From: Oerskovia paurometabola
GTDB lineage: Bacteria > Actinomycetota > Actinomycetes > Actinomycetales > Cellulomonadaceae
NCBI RefSeq assembly: GCF_016907365.1
Contig: NZ_JAFBBV010000001.1
Coordinates: 2,170,001 to 2,234,000, forward strand
Direction: 5' to 3'
DNA length: 64,000 nucleotides
Shown: positions 28,610 through 36,827 of the stretch, in pieces
How the letters are laid out: the number at the start of each line of letters is the position of its first letter
How positions within the stretch are numbered: position 1 is the first letter of the stretch
Position numbers and translations under genes: made by a program
Notes under the pieces: model-generated
Databases searched by the model: none
The model's input: only the letters and a program-made list of their open reading frames with translations
What the model was told of the DNA's origin: nothing

Positions 28610-30271
28610 TCAGGGTGCTGCCGTCACGACCGCGCGCGACGCGGCGTGGCGTGCACCGAGATAGCCGAACACGACGGCCGGCCCGATCGTCGAGCCAGGA
28701 CCCGGGTAGGTACGGCCCATGACCGCGGCGGTCGAGTTGCCCGCGGCGTAGAGCCCTGGGACGGGCGTGAGGTCCTCGCGCAGGACCGCGCCGTGCTCGT
28801 CGGTGAGGAGCCCGCCCTTGGTCCCGAGGTCACCCGGGACGATCCTCACGGCCGTGAACGGTCCCTTCTCGATCGCGCCGAGGTTCGGGTTGGGCCTGAC
28901 GCCGGGGTCGCCGTAGTAGCGGTCGTACAGCGAGTCGCCCCGGTGGAAGTCCTCGTCGACGCCCGAGCGCGCGAATCCGTTGAAACGCTCGACGGTCGCG
29001 GTGAGGTGCGCGGGTTCCATGTGGAGCAGCCGGGCGAGGTCCTCGAGCGTGTCGGCGACGACGAGCGTCCCGGCCTTCTCGAGCTTCTTGGTGCCTGACG
29101 GTGCGATCGTGAACAGGTACCTCCGGCGCGCCCGGGAGTCCAGGACGAGCCAGGACGGGACCGCAGGCGCGGTGCGGTCGCGCTCGAGCATCGCGTGCCC
29201 GAAGTCGATGTAGCTCGCCGACTCGTTGGTGTATCGCCGACCTTGCTGGTCCACCACGATGCTGTACGGCATGCTGCGCTCGCTCAGCACGAAGCCGTTC
29301 ATCCCGCTGTCGTTGGCGACCCCGGCCCCCCACCACGCGTCGTCCATGAGGGCCAGCGCCCCGCCGACCGCCGCCCCTGCTTCGATCCCGGTGCCGAGGT
29401 CGCCGTCCGCGGCCGCGCTCCACCCCGGGACCCCGTGGTACTTCTCGCGCCACTCGGTGCGGTGCGCGAAGCCGCCGGCCGCGACGACCACTCCTCCCCG
29501 GGTCCGGACCGTCCGCTGCCCCGTCGGTCCGCCGAGCACCGCCCCGACGACCGCGTCCTCCTCGACCACGAGCTCGACGAGAGGGGTGCTCAGCAGGACG
29601 GGAGTGCCCTGGGTGCGGACGACCTGCATGAGCGAGCACACGAGCGCCGCGCCGATGCCCGCGGGACGCTGCCCGCGCACCAGGGAGCCGAGCGTGCGAC
29701 CCACGAAGCGCGCACCGCGGACGAAGCCCCCCGGCGACGACCATGCCCGGGCGAGGAGCCAGACGTCGTCGGTCCGGAGGGGGAGCGGCATCCCGCCGTC
29801 GGTCATGCGGGAGTACTTGATCCACGTGCCGAGCCGACGGGTGTCGAAGGCCTGGGCCTCGATGCTGCGTCCGACCATCCCGCCGGGCTGCTCCGGGTAG
29901 TAGTCGGGGTAGTCGGTCGCGCGGACCCAACGGACGCCGTGCTTCTCGAGGCTCGTGACGACCTCAGGCACTGCCTCCACGAAGGCCCGCTTGCGCGCGG
30001 GCGACGTGGCGGGGCCCGCGTCCTCGACGACCGCGTCGAGGTACGTCAGCGCCTTCTCGACCGAGTCCTCGACGCCGTCGCGCGCCATGAGCGGGTTGGC
30101 CGGCATCCACAGCCCGCCTCCGCTGCGCATCGTCGTACCGCCCCAACGGTCCGTGCCCTCGACCAGAAGGACCTTCGCGCCGGCGTCGGAGGCGGCGACC
30201 GCCGCCGAGAGCCCTGCCGCACCGGTCCCGACCACCAGGACATCGACCTCGTCGTCCCACGACCGCTCCAT
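28610..30271 (-). CDS. FAD-dependent 3-oxosteroid 1-dehydrogenase-like flavoprotein
   Basis: A 553-aa flavoprotein of the fumarate reductase/KstD family. The FAD fold begins at VDVLVVGTGAAGLSAAVAAS. The second FAD contact is GLYAAGNSTAAVMGRTYPGPG followed by STIGPAVVFGYLGARH, where the Tyr and Gly correspond to active-site positions of known ketosteroid dehydrogenases. RRYTNESASYIDFGH is the catalytic-domain signature. Related enzymes introduce the delta-1 double bond in ring A of steroids, but the true substrate could be another cyclic ketone. A TetR gene lies divergently 116 bases away with two palindromes between, so repression by that TetR and induction by a substrate is likely. No other steroid genes are nearby. 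Confidence 0.75.
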   Translation of the reverse strand: MERSWDDEVDVLVVGTGAAGLSAAVAASDAGAKVLLVEGTDRWGGTTMRSGGGLWMPANPLMARDGVEDSVEKALTYLDAVVEDAGPATSPARKRAFVEAVPEVVTSLEKHGVRWVRATDYPDYYPEQPGGMVGRSIEAQAFDTRRLGTWIKYSRMTDGGMPLPLRTDDVWLLARAWSSPGGFVRGARFVGRTLGSLVRGQRPAGIGAALVCSLMQVVRTQGTPVLLSTPLVELVVEEDAVVGAVLGGPTGQRTVRTRGGVVVAAGGFAHRTEWREKYHGVPGWSAAADGDLGTGIEAGAAVGGALALMDDAWWGAGVANDSGMNGFVLSERSMPYSIVVDQQGRRYTNESASYIDFGHAMLERDRTAPAVPSWLVLDSRARRRYLFTIAPSGTKKLEKAGTLVVADTLEDLARLLHMEPAHLTATVERFNGFARSGVDEDFHRGDSLYDRYYGDPGVRPNPNLGAIEKGPFTAVRIVPGDLGTKGGLLTDEHGAVLREDLTPVPGLYAAGNSTAAVMGRTYPGPGSTIGPAVVFGYLGARHAASRAVVTAAP

Positions 30272-30314
30272 CGCGGCCTCCTCTCACGCGCAGCCTTCGC
30301 GCTTCGACAGAACC

Positions 30315-30329
30315 GGAGGATGATCCTCC
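30315..30329. promoter_or_regulatory. Palindromic operator candidate 1, flavoprotein/TetR intergenic
   Basis: GGAGGAT-g-ATCCTCC, perfect 7-bp arms with a 1-base centre, 44 bases upstream of the flavoprotein start. Confidence 0.5.
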
Positions 30330-30340
30330 GTATCGTGAAT

Positions 30341-30354
30341 GTAGCGGGCGCTAC
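30341..30354. promoter_or_regulatory. Palindromic operator candidate 2, flavoprotein/TetR intergenic
   Basis: GTAGCG-gg-CGCTAC, perfect 6-bp arms, 34 bases upstream of the tetR start. It overlaps TACGCT (30352-30357), a possible tetR -10, so binding would block the promoter. Confidence 0.5.
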
Positions 30355-30387
30355 GCTGCTGCGGAAGAGGCCGACCGAGGGGGAACG

Positions 30388-31083
30388 ATGTCCGAGCCAG
30401 TCCTGCGCGCCGACGCGCAGCGCAACCGCGACCAGGTCGTCGCGGCGGCCACGTCCTTGTTCCTCGAGGTCGGCCCCGACGTCGCCCTCGAGACCGTGGC
30501 TCGCGAGGCCGGAGTCGGCATCGGCACGCTCTACCGCCGTTTCCCCGACCGGGAGGCACTTCTGCGCGCCGTCCTGCAGGACGCCCTCGAGGGTCTCCTG
30601 ACCGACATGCGCTCGGCACGCGACGGTGAACCCACGGCCTGGGCAGCGCTCGTCGGTGCGCTCGGCTGGTCGCACCGGCTGCGCGTCGTCCTCACCTTGA
30701 CGGGCTCGCTGACGGGCCCGCTGACGGGCCCGACGACCGGCCCGACGACGACGACCGGCCCGACGACGACGGCCGCCCCGACGACGGCCGGGTCCGCCGA
30801 CCGTGCGCACGACGCGGGTCTCGTGCACGTCCGCGACGAGCTCGTCGACCTCGTCGACGAGCTCGTGGGTGCCGCCCAGCGCGAGGGGAGCCTGCGCTCG
30901 GACGTCGCGACCGGAGACGTGATCCTGCTCATGGCGGCCGTCAGCCGGGGGCTGCCGCGCGGGACGGCCAGCGCGGCGAACGCCTACACCCGGGCTCACG
31001 CACTCGTCCTCGACGCGCTGCGCGCCCCCGCGGCGACGCGGCTGCCCGGAGAACCTACGCGGGTCGGCGACCTCCCGATCTAG
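30388..31083 (+). CDS. TetR-family regulator with repeat-built insertion
   Basis: A 231-aa protein. The N-terminal HTH (about residues 10-57) reads VVAAATSLFLEVGPDVALETV and GIGTLYRRFPDREALLRAV, the standard TetR recognition helix with YRRFPDR. The C-terminal ligand domain is interrupted at about residues 104-135 by a low-complexity stretch of Thr, Gly and Pro (LTGPLTGPTTGPTTTTGP), encoded by 12-bp and 3-bp direct repeats at about 30698-30792. Such a stretch is foreign to the all-helical TetR ligand domain and probably forms a loop between helices. It most likely represses the divergent KstD-like gene. Confidence 0.82.
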   Translation: MSEPVLRADAQRNRDQVVAAATSLFLEVGPDVALETVAREAGVGIGTLYRRFPDREALLRAVLQDALEGLLTDMRSARDGEPTAWAALVGALGWSHRLRVVLTLTGSLTGPLTGPTTGPTTTTGPTTTAAPTTAGSADRAHDAGLVHVRDELVDLVDELVGAAQREGSLRSDVATGDVILLMAAVSRGLPRGTASAANAYTRAHALVLDALRAPAATRLPGEPTRVGDLPI

Positions 31084-31154
31084 CCGGCCCCCGCGGTCGT
31101 CGCCCCGCTGCTCGTTCGCCGACGGCCGACGCGCGACGGCGCGGGCAGGCCGGG

Positions 31155-31225
31155 CGACAGGTTGTGCGTCAGAACCGACAGGTTATGCAAACCGACGGCC
31201 CGCCCCGTCGGGTGTGCGCTGTGAT
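31155..31225 (+). promoter_or_regulatory. Tandem 21-bp-spaced operator and promoter, copy A
   Basis: Direct repeats CGACAGGTTGTGC (31155-31167) and CGACAGGTTATGC (31176-31188) start exactly 21 bp apart, two helical turns. TGTGAT (31220-31225) follows 44 bases after the second repeat start, inside the conserved string GCTGTGATGAGT. There is no consensus -35 there, so an activator is plausible. The same layout recurs at 36593. The 440 bases between tetR and the GtrA gene hold only this element, a leader of about 165 bases and a leader ORF. Confidence 0.72.
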
Positions 31226-31396
31226 GAGTTCGTTATCAACCGACCAGCGGCACCAACGTCGCTGGCCACCTGGACGTCGCAGCCCTCCGCGGAGGTGGGT
31301 ACTGACTCCGACGTCGCCCGAGTCCGCCCGGTCGACGGCGTAGGCGGGGCGATCCCACCACGCGGCAGCTCGTGGACAGTCGAAGGAGACACACCA

Positions 31397-31543
31397 GTGG
31401 ACCCACGCACGCATCCCGCCCCTCCCGGGGCCGACGCCGTGTCCAGCGACCACTCCCCGGCGAACCCCGGGGCGAGCCCCCGGCTCGCGCGGACGCGGGC
31501 CCGAGGACACCGGGGAGGCGACCGTGCGCTCGTTCTGGGCTGA
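31397..31543 (+). CDS. Possible 48-codon leader ORF, copy A
   Basis: GTG follows an AAGGAG site within the 17-nt segment agtcgaaggagacacac, which is identical in copy B at 36811. The 48-codon frame (VDPRTHPAPPGADAV...) is rich in Pro, Ala and Arg and overlaps the start of the GtrA gene (31524). Its sequence has no family I recognise. It may be a regulatory leader peptide or simply part of the untranslated leader. Its value lies in the shared ribosome site, not in the peptide. Confidence 0.4.
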   Translation: MDPRTHPAPPGADAVSSDHSPANPGASPRLARTRARGHRGGDRALVLG

Positions 31544-32171
31544 TCTCTCCGAGCGTCGGCCCACGGTCGCGCAGTTCATCATGTTCTCGCTCCTGAGCAC
31601 AGGGATGACGGTGCTCCAGCTGGCGCTCATGCCGTTGTTCAAGGGGATCTTCAACCTGACGCCCCTCGTGGACCAGACGTTCCAGGCGCTCGCCGTGAGC
31701 ACGAACACGGACGGCTCGCCGTTCTACCTCTTCGACTACGCGGCGGGTGCCCTTCCCGGCGGCGGCGGGGGACTGGCGTACTTCCTCGCGGTGCAGGTCA
31801 CGCTGCTCATCGCCCAGGTCATCAACTTCTTCCTCCAGCGCAACGTCACGTTCAAGTCGGACACGAACATCTGGCGTGCTGCCGCCTGGTACTTCGTCGC
31901 CTACGTGGTGATCACCTTCGCGGCCGCAGCGCTGCAGGGCTTCTACAAGGAACCGATCTACCAGTGGATGGTCGAGCGCTGGGGCAGCACCGGGGAGGTC
32001 GGGGCGGACCTCGTCACGATGATCATCAACGCGCTGATCTCGGTCGTCGTGTACTTCCCGATCCTCAAGATCATCTTCAGGCAGATGCCCGGGACCGACG
32101 GGGGTGCGGGTGCCGGGCCGGCCGACGTCGCCGTCGCGCCGACCGAGCCCCTCGCCGAGGCGGCGCGCTAG
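31524..32171 (+). CDS. GtrA-like four-helix membrane protein (copy 1)
   Basis: A 215-aa protein starting at GTG with GGGGAGG upstream. Four membrane segments are visible: FIMFSLLSTGMTVLQLALM, LAYFLAVQVTLLIAQVINFF, AAWYFVAYVVITFAAAALQ and MIINALISVVVYFPILKII. VINFFLQRNVTFKS matches the conserved sequence after helix 2 in GtrA proteins. GtrA-like proteins are thought to help move polyprenyl-phosphate-linked sugars across the membrane, usually with a GT2 glycosyltransferase, and one is present at 35435. Compared with classical GtrA it has an extra outer loop of about 45 residues (DQTFQALAVSTNTDGSPFYL). A close paralogue lies at 34719. Confidence 0.75.
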   Translation: MRSFWADLSERRPTVAQFIMFSLLSTGMTVLQLALMPLFKGIFNLTPLVDQTFQALAVSTNTDGSPFYLFDYAAGALPGGGGGLAYFLAVQVTLLIAQVINFFLQRNVTFKSDTNIWRAAAWYFVAYVVITFAAAALQGFYKEPIYQWMVERWGSTGEVGADLVTMIINALISVVVYFPILKIIFRQMPGTDGGAGAGPADVAVAPTEPLAEAAR

Positions 32172-32282
32172 ACCGCGACACCTGGCCTCAGAGCAACGCA
32201 GCCCGTCGTACCGGTCGGGCGTGCAGAACCACACCAGTGCACCCATGAGAGACGACCTCCGTGGGGGAACGGAAGCAGAACC

Positions 32283-34676
32283 ATGACGGAAGAACTGACC
32301 ACGCTCGAGAAGGCCGCACTCCTCAGCGGGGAGAGCGTCTGGGAGACGCGGGCGGTACCTCGGCACGGCATCCGGACGTTGTGGCTGTCCGACGGTCCGC
32401 ACGGCATCCGCAAGCAGACGGGCTCGGCCGACCACCTCGGCCTGGGTGCGTCGCAGCCCGCGACCTGCTTCCCGACGGCGGCCACGGTCGCGAACAGCTG
32501 GGACCCCGAGCTGGCGCTGTCGGTCGGGGAGGCGCTCGGCGCCGAGGCCGCGCACCAGGGTGTGGACGTCCTGCTCGGCCCTGGTCTCAACGTCAAGCGC
32601 AGCCCGCTGTGCGGGCGCAACTTCGAGTACTTCTCCGAGGACCCGCTCCTGTCCGGGCGTCTCGCTGCCGGCTACGTGCGGGGCATCCAGTCGCGGGGCG
32701 TCGCGGCCTGCCCCAAGCACTTCGCGGCGAACAGCCAGGAGCTGCGCCGCATGACGAGCGACTCCGTCGTGGACGAGCGGACGCTGCGTGAGATCTACCT
32801 GACCGGCTTCGAGGTCGTGGTCCGTGAGTCCTCGCCCTTCTCGATCATGTCGAGCTACAACCTGATCAACGGCACGTACGCCAACGAGAACCCGTTCCTG
32901 CTCCAGCAGGTGCTGCGGGACGAGTGGGGCTTCGACGGTGCGGTCGTGACGGACTGGGGCGGCGGCAACGACGCGGTCGAGGCGGTCCGCCGCGGCGGGA
33001 CGCTCGAGATGCCCTCGCCGGGCCTGGACTCGGCGGCGCAGATCGTCGCCGCCGTCGAGTGCGGCGACCTGGACGTGGCCGACCTCGACGCGCGCGTCGA
33101 GGAGATGAAGGTCCTCGGGAGCCGGATCGGCGGGGCGGGACGTGAGGTCGACCTCGACGCGCACCACGAGCTGGCGCGCACCGTCGCCGAGCAGAGCGCG
33201 GTGCTGCTGCGCAACGAGGACCACCTCCTGCCGTTGGCGTCGGGGACCCGGGTCGCGGTCGTCGGAGACTTCGCCGGGACGCCCCGGTACCAGGGCGCCG
33301 GCTCCTCGGTCGTCAACCCGACCCGGCTCACGACGGCCCTGGACGCCCTGAGCGCCTCGGACCTGCAGGTCGTGGCGACCGCGCAGGGCTTCACGCGCGG
33401 CGGGTCCTCGGACCCCGCGCTCGTCGCGGAGGCCGTCGACGCGGCGCGCGCGGCGGACGTGGTGCTGCTGTACCTGGGCCTGGACGAGATCAGCGAGTCG
33501 GAGGGGCAGGACCGGAGCCACCTGCGGCTGCCGCAGAGCCAGGTCGAGCTGCTGGCGCGGCTCTCCTCGGTCACGAGCCGGATCGTGGTCGTCCTGAGCG
33601 CCGGGTCCGTCGTGGAGGTGCCCTGGCTGTCGCAGTGCGGCGCCCTGGTCCACGGCTACCTGGGCGGTCAGGGCGGCGCAGAGGCAGTGGTGCGCGTCCT
33701 CACGGGGGCCGTGAACCCGTCGGGCCGTCTCGCGGAGACGTACCCCGTCCGGCTCGAGGACGTCCCCAACGTGCGGTACTACCCGGGCGAAGGGGTCGAC
33801 GCCGAGTACCGCGAGGGGCCCTACGTGGGCTACCGCTACTACTCGACGGTCGGCGTCCCGGTCACGTTCCCCTTCGGGTTCGGGCTGAGCTACACGACGT
33901 TCGACTACGCCGACCTCGCGGTCGACGCCGACGGCGTGACGTTCACCCTGACCAACACGGGTGACGTCGCGGGGGCCGAGGTCGCCCAGCTCTACGTCGG
34001 GCGTCAGGACGCCGACGGCGTGCACCGTCCCGTGCGCGAGCTCAAGGGCTTCGCGAAGGTGCACCTCGCGCCGGGCGAGTCCCGACGTGTGCGCATCGAC
34101 TTCGACCGGTTCACGTTCCGGCACTTCTCGACGACGTCGGGCACCTGGGAGACCGAGGGGGGGGCCTGGACGCTCGCCGTGGCCTCCGACGTGGAGACCG
34201 TTCTCCTGGAGGCCGATCACGTCGTCGCGGGCACTGCCGCGAGCGCGGTCCCGGCGTTGCCCGAGGAGTACCGGACCGGCCGCGTGACCGACGTGTCCGA
34301 CGAGGCGTTCGCCGCGCTCCTGGGCCGTCCGCTCGCCCTGCGAGGCCGAGGGACCGGGCCGCTCGGCGTCAACAGCCCGTTGTCGGACATGGAGCACGCA
34401 CGGAGCCCGCTGGCCCGGCTCGCCTACCGCGAGCTCGCCCGACGGATCGCGCGGGCCGAGGCCAAGGGCACCCCGGACCTGAACCTCCTGTTCCTGCGCG
34501 GCATGCCGTTCAGGGCGATCGCGAAGATGACGAACGGCGCGATGAGCATGGACATGGCCGAGGGCCTGCTCACGATCGTCAACGGCCACTTCTTCCGCGG
34601 GTCGGGGGCCCTGGTCTCAGGGTTCTTCCGCAACCGTCGGGCGACCCGTCGGATGCGGGCCGAGCTCGCGCGCTGA
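32283..34676 (+). CDS. GH3 beta-glycosidase, cytoplasmic type
   Basis: A 797-aa glycoside hydrolase of family 3 without a signal peptide. The N-terminal barrel has LWLSDGPHGIRKQ, the KHFAANSQE motif, and the nucleophile Asp224 in VVTDWGGGND. The C-terminal domain has LLRNEDHLLPL and SESEGQDRSHLRLP (Glu405/Glu407, acid/base candidates). LVHGYLGGQGGAEAV, FPFGFGLSYTTFDY and a fibronectin-III-like domain (VTFTLTNTGDVAGAEVAQLYV) follow. About 120 C-terminal residues extend beyond the usual domains and are unassigned. It acts on beta-linked glucosides or xylosides, with substrate unknown. It sits between two GtrA-like genes in a probable operon from the 31155 promoter. Confidence 0.9.
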   Translation: MTEELTTLEKAALLSGESVWETRAVPRHGIRTLWLSDGPHGIRKQTGSADHLGLGASQPATCFPTAATVANSWDPELALSVGEALGAEAAHQGVDVLLGPGLNVKRSPLCGRNFEYFSEDPLLSGRLAAGYVRGIQSRGVAACPKHFAANSQELRRMTSDSVVDERTLREIYLTGFEVVVRESSPFSIMSSYNLINGTYANENPFLLQQVLRDEWGFDGAVVTDWGGGNDAVEAVRRGGTLEMPSPGLDSAAQIVAAVECGDLDVADLDARVEEMKVLGSRIGGAGREVDLDAHHELARTVAEQSAVLLRNEDHLLPLASGTRVAVVGDFAGTPRYQGAGSSVVNPTRLTTALDALSASDLQVVATAQGFTRGGSSDPALVAEAVDAARAADVVLLYLGLDEISESEGQDRSHLRLPQSQVELLARLSSVTSRIVVVLSAGSVVEVPWLSQCGALVHGYLGGQGGAEAVVRVLTGAVNPSGRLAETYPVRLEDVPNVRYYPGEGVDAEYREGPYVGYRYYSTVGVPVTFPFGFGLSYTTFDYADLAVDADGVTFTLTNTGDVAGAEVAQLYVGRQDADGVHRPVRELKGFAKVHLAPGESRRVRIDFDRFTFRHFSTTSGTWETEGGAWTLAVASDVETVLLEADHVVAGTAASAVPALPEEYRTGRVTDVSDEAFAALLGRPLALRGRGTGPLGVNSPLSDMEHARSPLARLAYRELARRIARAEAKGTPDLNLLFLRGMPFRAIAKMTNGAMSMDMAEGLLTIVNGHFFRGSGALVSGFFRNRRATRRMRAELAR

Positions 34677-34718
34677 CGCGCTCGTCCGGTTCGTTCCTTT
34701 TCCCGTGAGAGTGAGTGT

Positions 34719-35423
34719 GTGATGTTCGGTCGGATTGGTCAGGCGTGGTCGGGGTTTGCTGAGCGGCGTCCGGGGGCGGCGCAGTTCGTGTTGTTCTTCT
34801 TGTTGAGCAATGGGGTGACGGTGCTGCAGCTGGCGTTGATGCCGGCGTTCAAGGCGGTGTTCGGGGCGACGGGGTTGGTGGACACGGGGTTTCAGGTGTT
34901 GCCGGTGGGGTCGAATCCGGATGGGTCGTCGTTCTTCGTGTTCGACTATGCGGCGGGGGCGTTGCCTGAGGGTGGGGGTGGGTTGGCGTACTTCTTGGCG
35001 GTGCAGGTGACGTTGTTGATCGCGCAGGTGATCAACTTCTTCGCTCAGCGCAACGTGACGTTCAAGTCGAACACCTCGATCTGGCGGGCGGCGTTCTGGT
35101 ACGTGGTGGCGTACGTGGTGATCACGTTCGCGGCGGCGGCGTTGCAGGGCCTGTACAAGGCGCCGATCTACGAGCTGTTGATCGACACGTGGGGGTTGGG
35201 CAAGACGGGTGAGACCGCGGCCGACATGGTCACGATGATCATCAACAGTGCCCTATCGTTCTGGGTGTTCTTCCCGATCTTCAAGATCATCTTCAAGCGT
35301 GACCCCGAGGACCAGGCGCCAGAGCCGGGCGAGGTGGCTGGCCCTGCTCAGGTGGCGGGTGTGCCGGTGGCCGGGGGTGCGGGGGAGTCCTCGTCGTCGG
35401 CCCGTGCGGGCCAGGAAGTCTGA
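34719..35423 (+). CDS. GtrA-like membrane protein (copy 2), atypical codon use
   Basis: A 234-aa paralogue of the 31524 product, co-linear through all four membrane helices (LAYFLAVQVTLLIAQVINFF is identical). It differs mainly in the outer loop and a longer Pro/Gly/Ser tail. GTG (34719) or the adjacent ATG (34722) may start it. Codon use is unlike all neighbours: leucine is mostly TTG, valine GTG, glycine GGG, where flanking genes use CTC/CTG, GTC and GGC. This suggests recent acquisition from another high-G+C lineage. It is followed after 11 bases by the GT2 gene, the usual GtrA partner. Confidence 0.77.
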   Translation: MMFGRIGQAWSGFAERRPGAAQFVLFFLLSNGVTVLQLALMPAFKAVFGATGLVDTGFQVLPVGSNPDGSSFFVFDYAAGALPEGGGGLAYFLAVQVTLLIAQVINFFAQRNVTFKSNTSIWRAAFWYVVAYVVITFAAAALQGLYKAPIYELLIDTWGLGKTGETAADMVTMIINSALSFWVFFPIFKIIFKRDPEDQAPEPGEVAGPAQVAGVPVAGGAGESSSSARAGQEV

Positions 35424-35434
35424 AGAGTGCGCTG

Positions 35435-36463
35435 ATGTCCAAGCTGTTGACGATCGTGGTGCCGTGCTACAACTCTGCGGCGTACATGCACCGCAGCATC
35501 GACTCGCTGCTGGCCGGGGGCCAGCGGGTGGAGGTCTTGATCGTGGACGACGGGTCGTGGGACGCCACGGCCCAGATCGCGGACCGGTACGCCGCCGCCC
35601 ACCCGGGGGTGGTGCGCGTGATCCATCAGCCCAACGGGGGTCACGGGGCCGCGATCAACACGGGCCTGGCCCACGCGCGCGGGCGGTTCATCAAGATCGT
35701 GGACTCCGACGACTGGCTCGAGGCCGACGCCTACGCCAAGGTCCTGGACCTGCTGGACTCCTTCGTCACCCAGGACACCGGCATCGACATGCTGGTCAGC
35801 AACTTCGTGTACGAGAAGGTCGACAAGCGCAACAAGACCGCCGTGCGCTACACCAACGCCCTACCCCAGGACCGGGTCCTGGGCTGGGACCAGGTCGGGC
35901 GCCTGCGCAAGAACCAGTACATCCTCATGCACTCCCTGATCTACCGCACCGACCTGCTGCGCGAGGCCGGCCTGGTCCTGCCCGAGCACACCTTCTACGT
36001 CGACAACCTCTACGCCTACGCACCCCTGCCCGCGGTCCGACGCCTGTACTACCTGAACGTCGACCTGTACCGGTACTACATCGGGCGCGCGGACCAGTCC
36101 GTCAACGAGACCGTGATGATCTCGCGCGTGGACCAACAGCTACGCATCAACCGCACCATGATGGAACACCTGTCCGCAGCCCGCGCGAACCCCACCACGC
36201 CCCGCGCCCTCAAGCGCTACATGCTGCACTACCTCGACATCGTGTCCCTGGTCTCCTCGATGCTCCTGGTCCGCGCCGGCACCCGCGAGTCACTACGCAA
36301 GAAGGACGAGTTCTGGGCCCACGTGCGCGCCTACGACCCCGCCCTGTACCGCCGACTACGCCGCACCACCCTGCACCAGATCTCCAACCTGCCCGGCAGA
36401 CCCGGACGCCACCTGTCCGTCCTGGCCTACAAAGCCGCCCAACGCGTCATCGGCTTCAACTGA
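35435..36463 (+). CDS. GT2 glycosyltransferase
   Basis: A 342-aa GT-A fold enzyme of family 2. The nucleotide-sugar site starts TIVVPCYNSAAYM. The Asp residues lie in VLIVDDGSWDAT and IKIVDSDDWLE (DXD-like), and NGGHGAAINTGLAHARG is the standard acceptor-loop motif. No membrane helices are evident, so it would act at the inner face. With GtrA-like proteins next to it, the likely role is to load a sugar on a polyprenyl carrier or a cell-envelope glycan; the actual sugar is unknown. The 3' half is C- and A-rich on the coding strand and uses the otherwise rare CTA codon several times. A terminator follows 11 bases after the stop. Confidence 0.86.
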   Translation: MSKLLTIVVPCYNSAAYMHRSIDSLLAGGQRVEVLIVDDGSWDATAQIADRYAAAHPGVVRVIHQPNGGHGAAINTGLAHARGRFIKIVDSDDWLEADAYAKVLDLLDSFVTQDTGIDMLVSNFVYEKVDKRNKTAVRYTNALPQDRVLGWDQVGRLRKNQYILMHSLIYRTDLLREAGLVLPEHTFYVDNLYAYAPLPAVRRLYYLNVDLYRYYIGRADQSVNETVMISRVDQQLRINRTMMEHLSAARANPTTPRALKRYMLHYLDIVSLVSSMLLVRAGTRESLRKKDEFWAHVRAYDPALYRRLRRTTLHQISNLPGRPGRHLSVLAYKAAQRVIGFN

Positions 36464-36474
36464 CTCTCCCCACC

Positions 36475-36507
36475 AAGGGCCCGACACCACCACGGTGCCG
36501 GGCCCTT
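36475..36507 (+). terminator. Terminator of the GtrA-GH3-GtrA-GT2 operon
   Basis: Arms 36475-36487 and 36495-36507 (AAGGGCCCGaCAC / GTGcCGGGCCCTT) pair at 12 of 13 positions around a 7-nt loop. Confidence 0.75.
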
Positions 36508-36511
36508 CACC

Positions 36512-36556
36512 CTGCGCGCCCTGCGCGCCCTGCGCGCCCTGCGCGCCCTGCGCGCC
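36512..36556. repeat. Five tandem 9-bp repeats
   Basis: CTGCGCGCC occurs five times head to tail without a mismatch, immediately after the operon terminator and 36 bases before the copy B operator. Too short and unspaced for CRISPR. Confidence 0.9.
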
Positions 36557-36592
36557 GACAGCACCGCCATCGGGCGAAGGAGCCCGCTCCGG

Positions 36593-36663
36593 CGACAGGT
36601 TGTGCACTGAAATCGACAGGTTGTGCAGAACGGTCCGGGGGCCGTCGGGAACCGCGCTGTGAT
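36593..36663 (+). promoter_or_regulatory. Tandem 21-bp-spaced operator and promoter, copy B
   Basis: CGACAGGTTGTGC at 36593-36605 and again at 36614-36626 start 21 bp apart. TGTGAT (36658-36663) begins 44 bases after the second repeat start, identical to copy A. The conserved string GCTGTGATGAGT again surrounds it. The 393-base gap 36464-36856 holds the terminator, the 9-bp repeats, this element and a leader of about 155 bases. Confidence 0.72.
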
Positions 36664-36827
36664 GAGTCCGCTGGGCTCCGCTGATGGGACACCGCGTGTG
36701 CCATGCGCAGCGCAGCGTCGTCCGGACAGGGACCGACTCCGATGTCGACCAGGTCCGCACGACCGATGTTGCCACGAGGGGGCATCTAGGGCGCGGCAGC
36801 ACTTGAAGAGTCGAAGGAGACACACAC

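Noticed and set aside
31169..31708. Minus-strand open frame opposite the copy A operator and leader
   Set aside because: No recognisable protein features and it runs through the conserved promoter module and the start of the GtrA gene.
36512..36556. CRISPR array
   Set aside because: The repeats are 9 bp long with no spacers and there are no cas genes.
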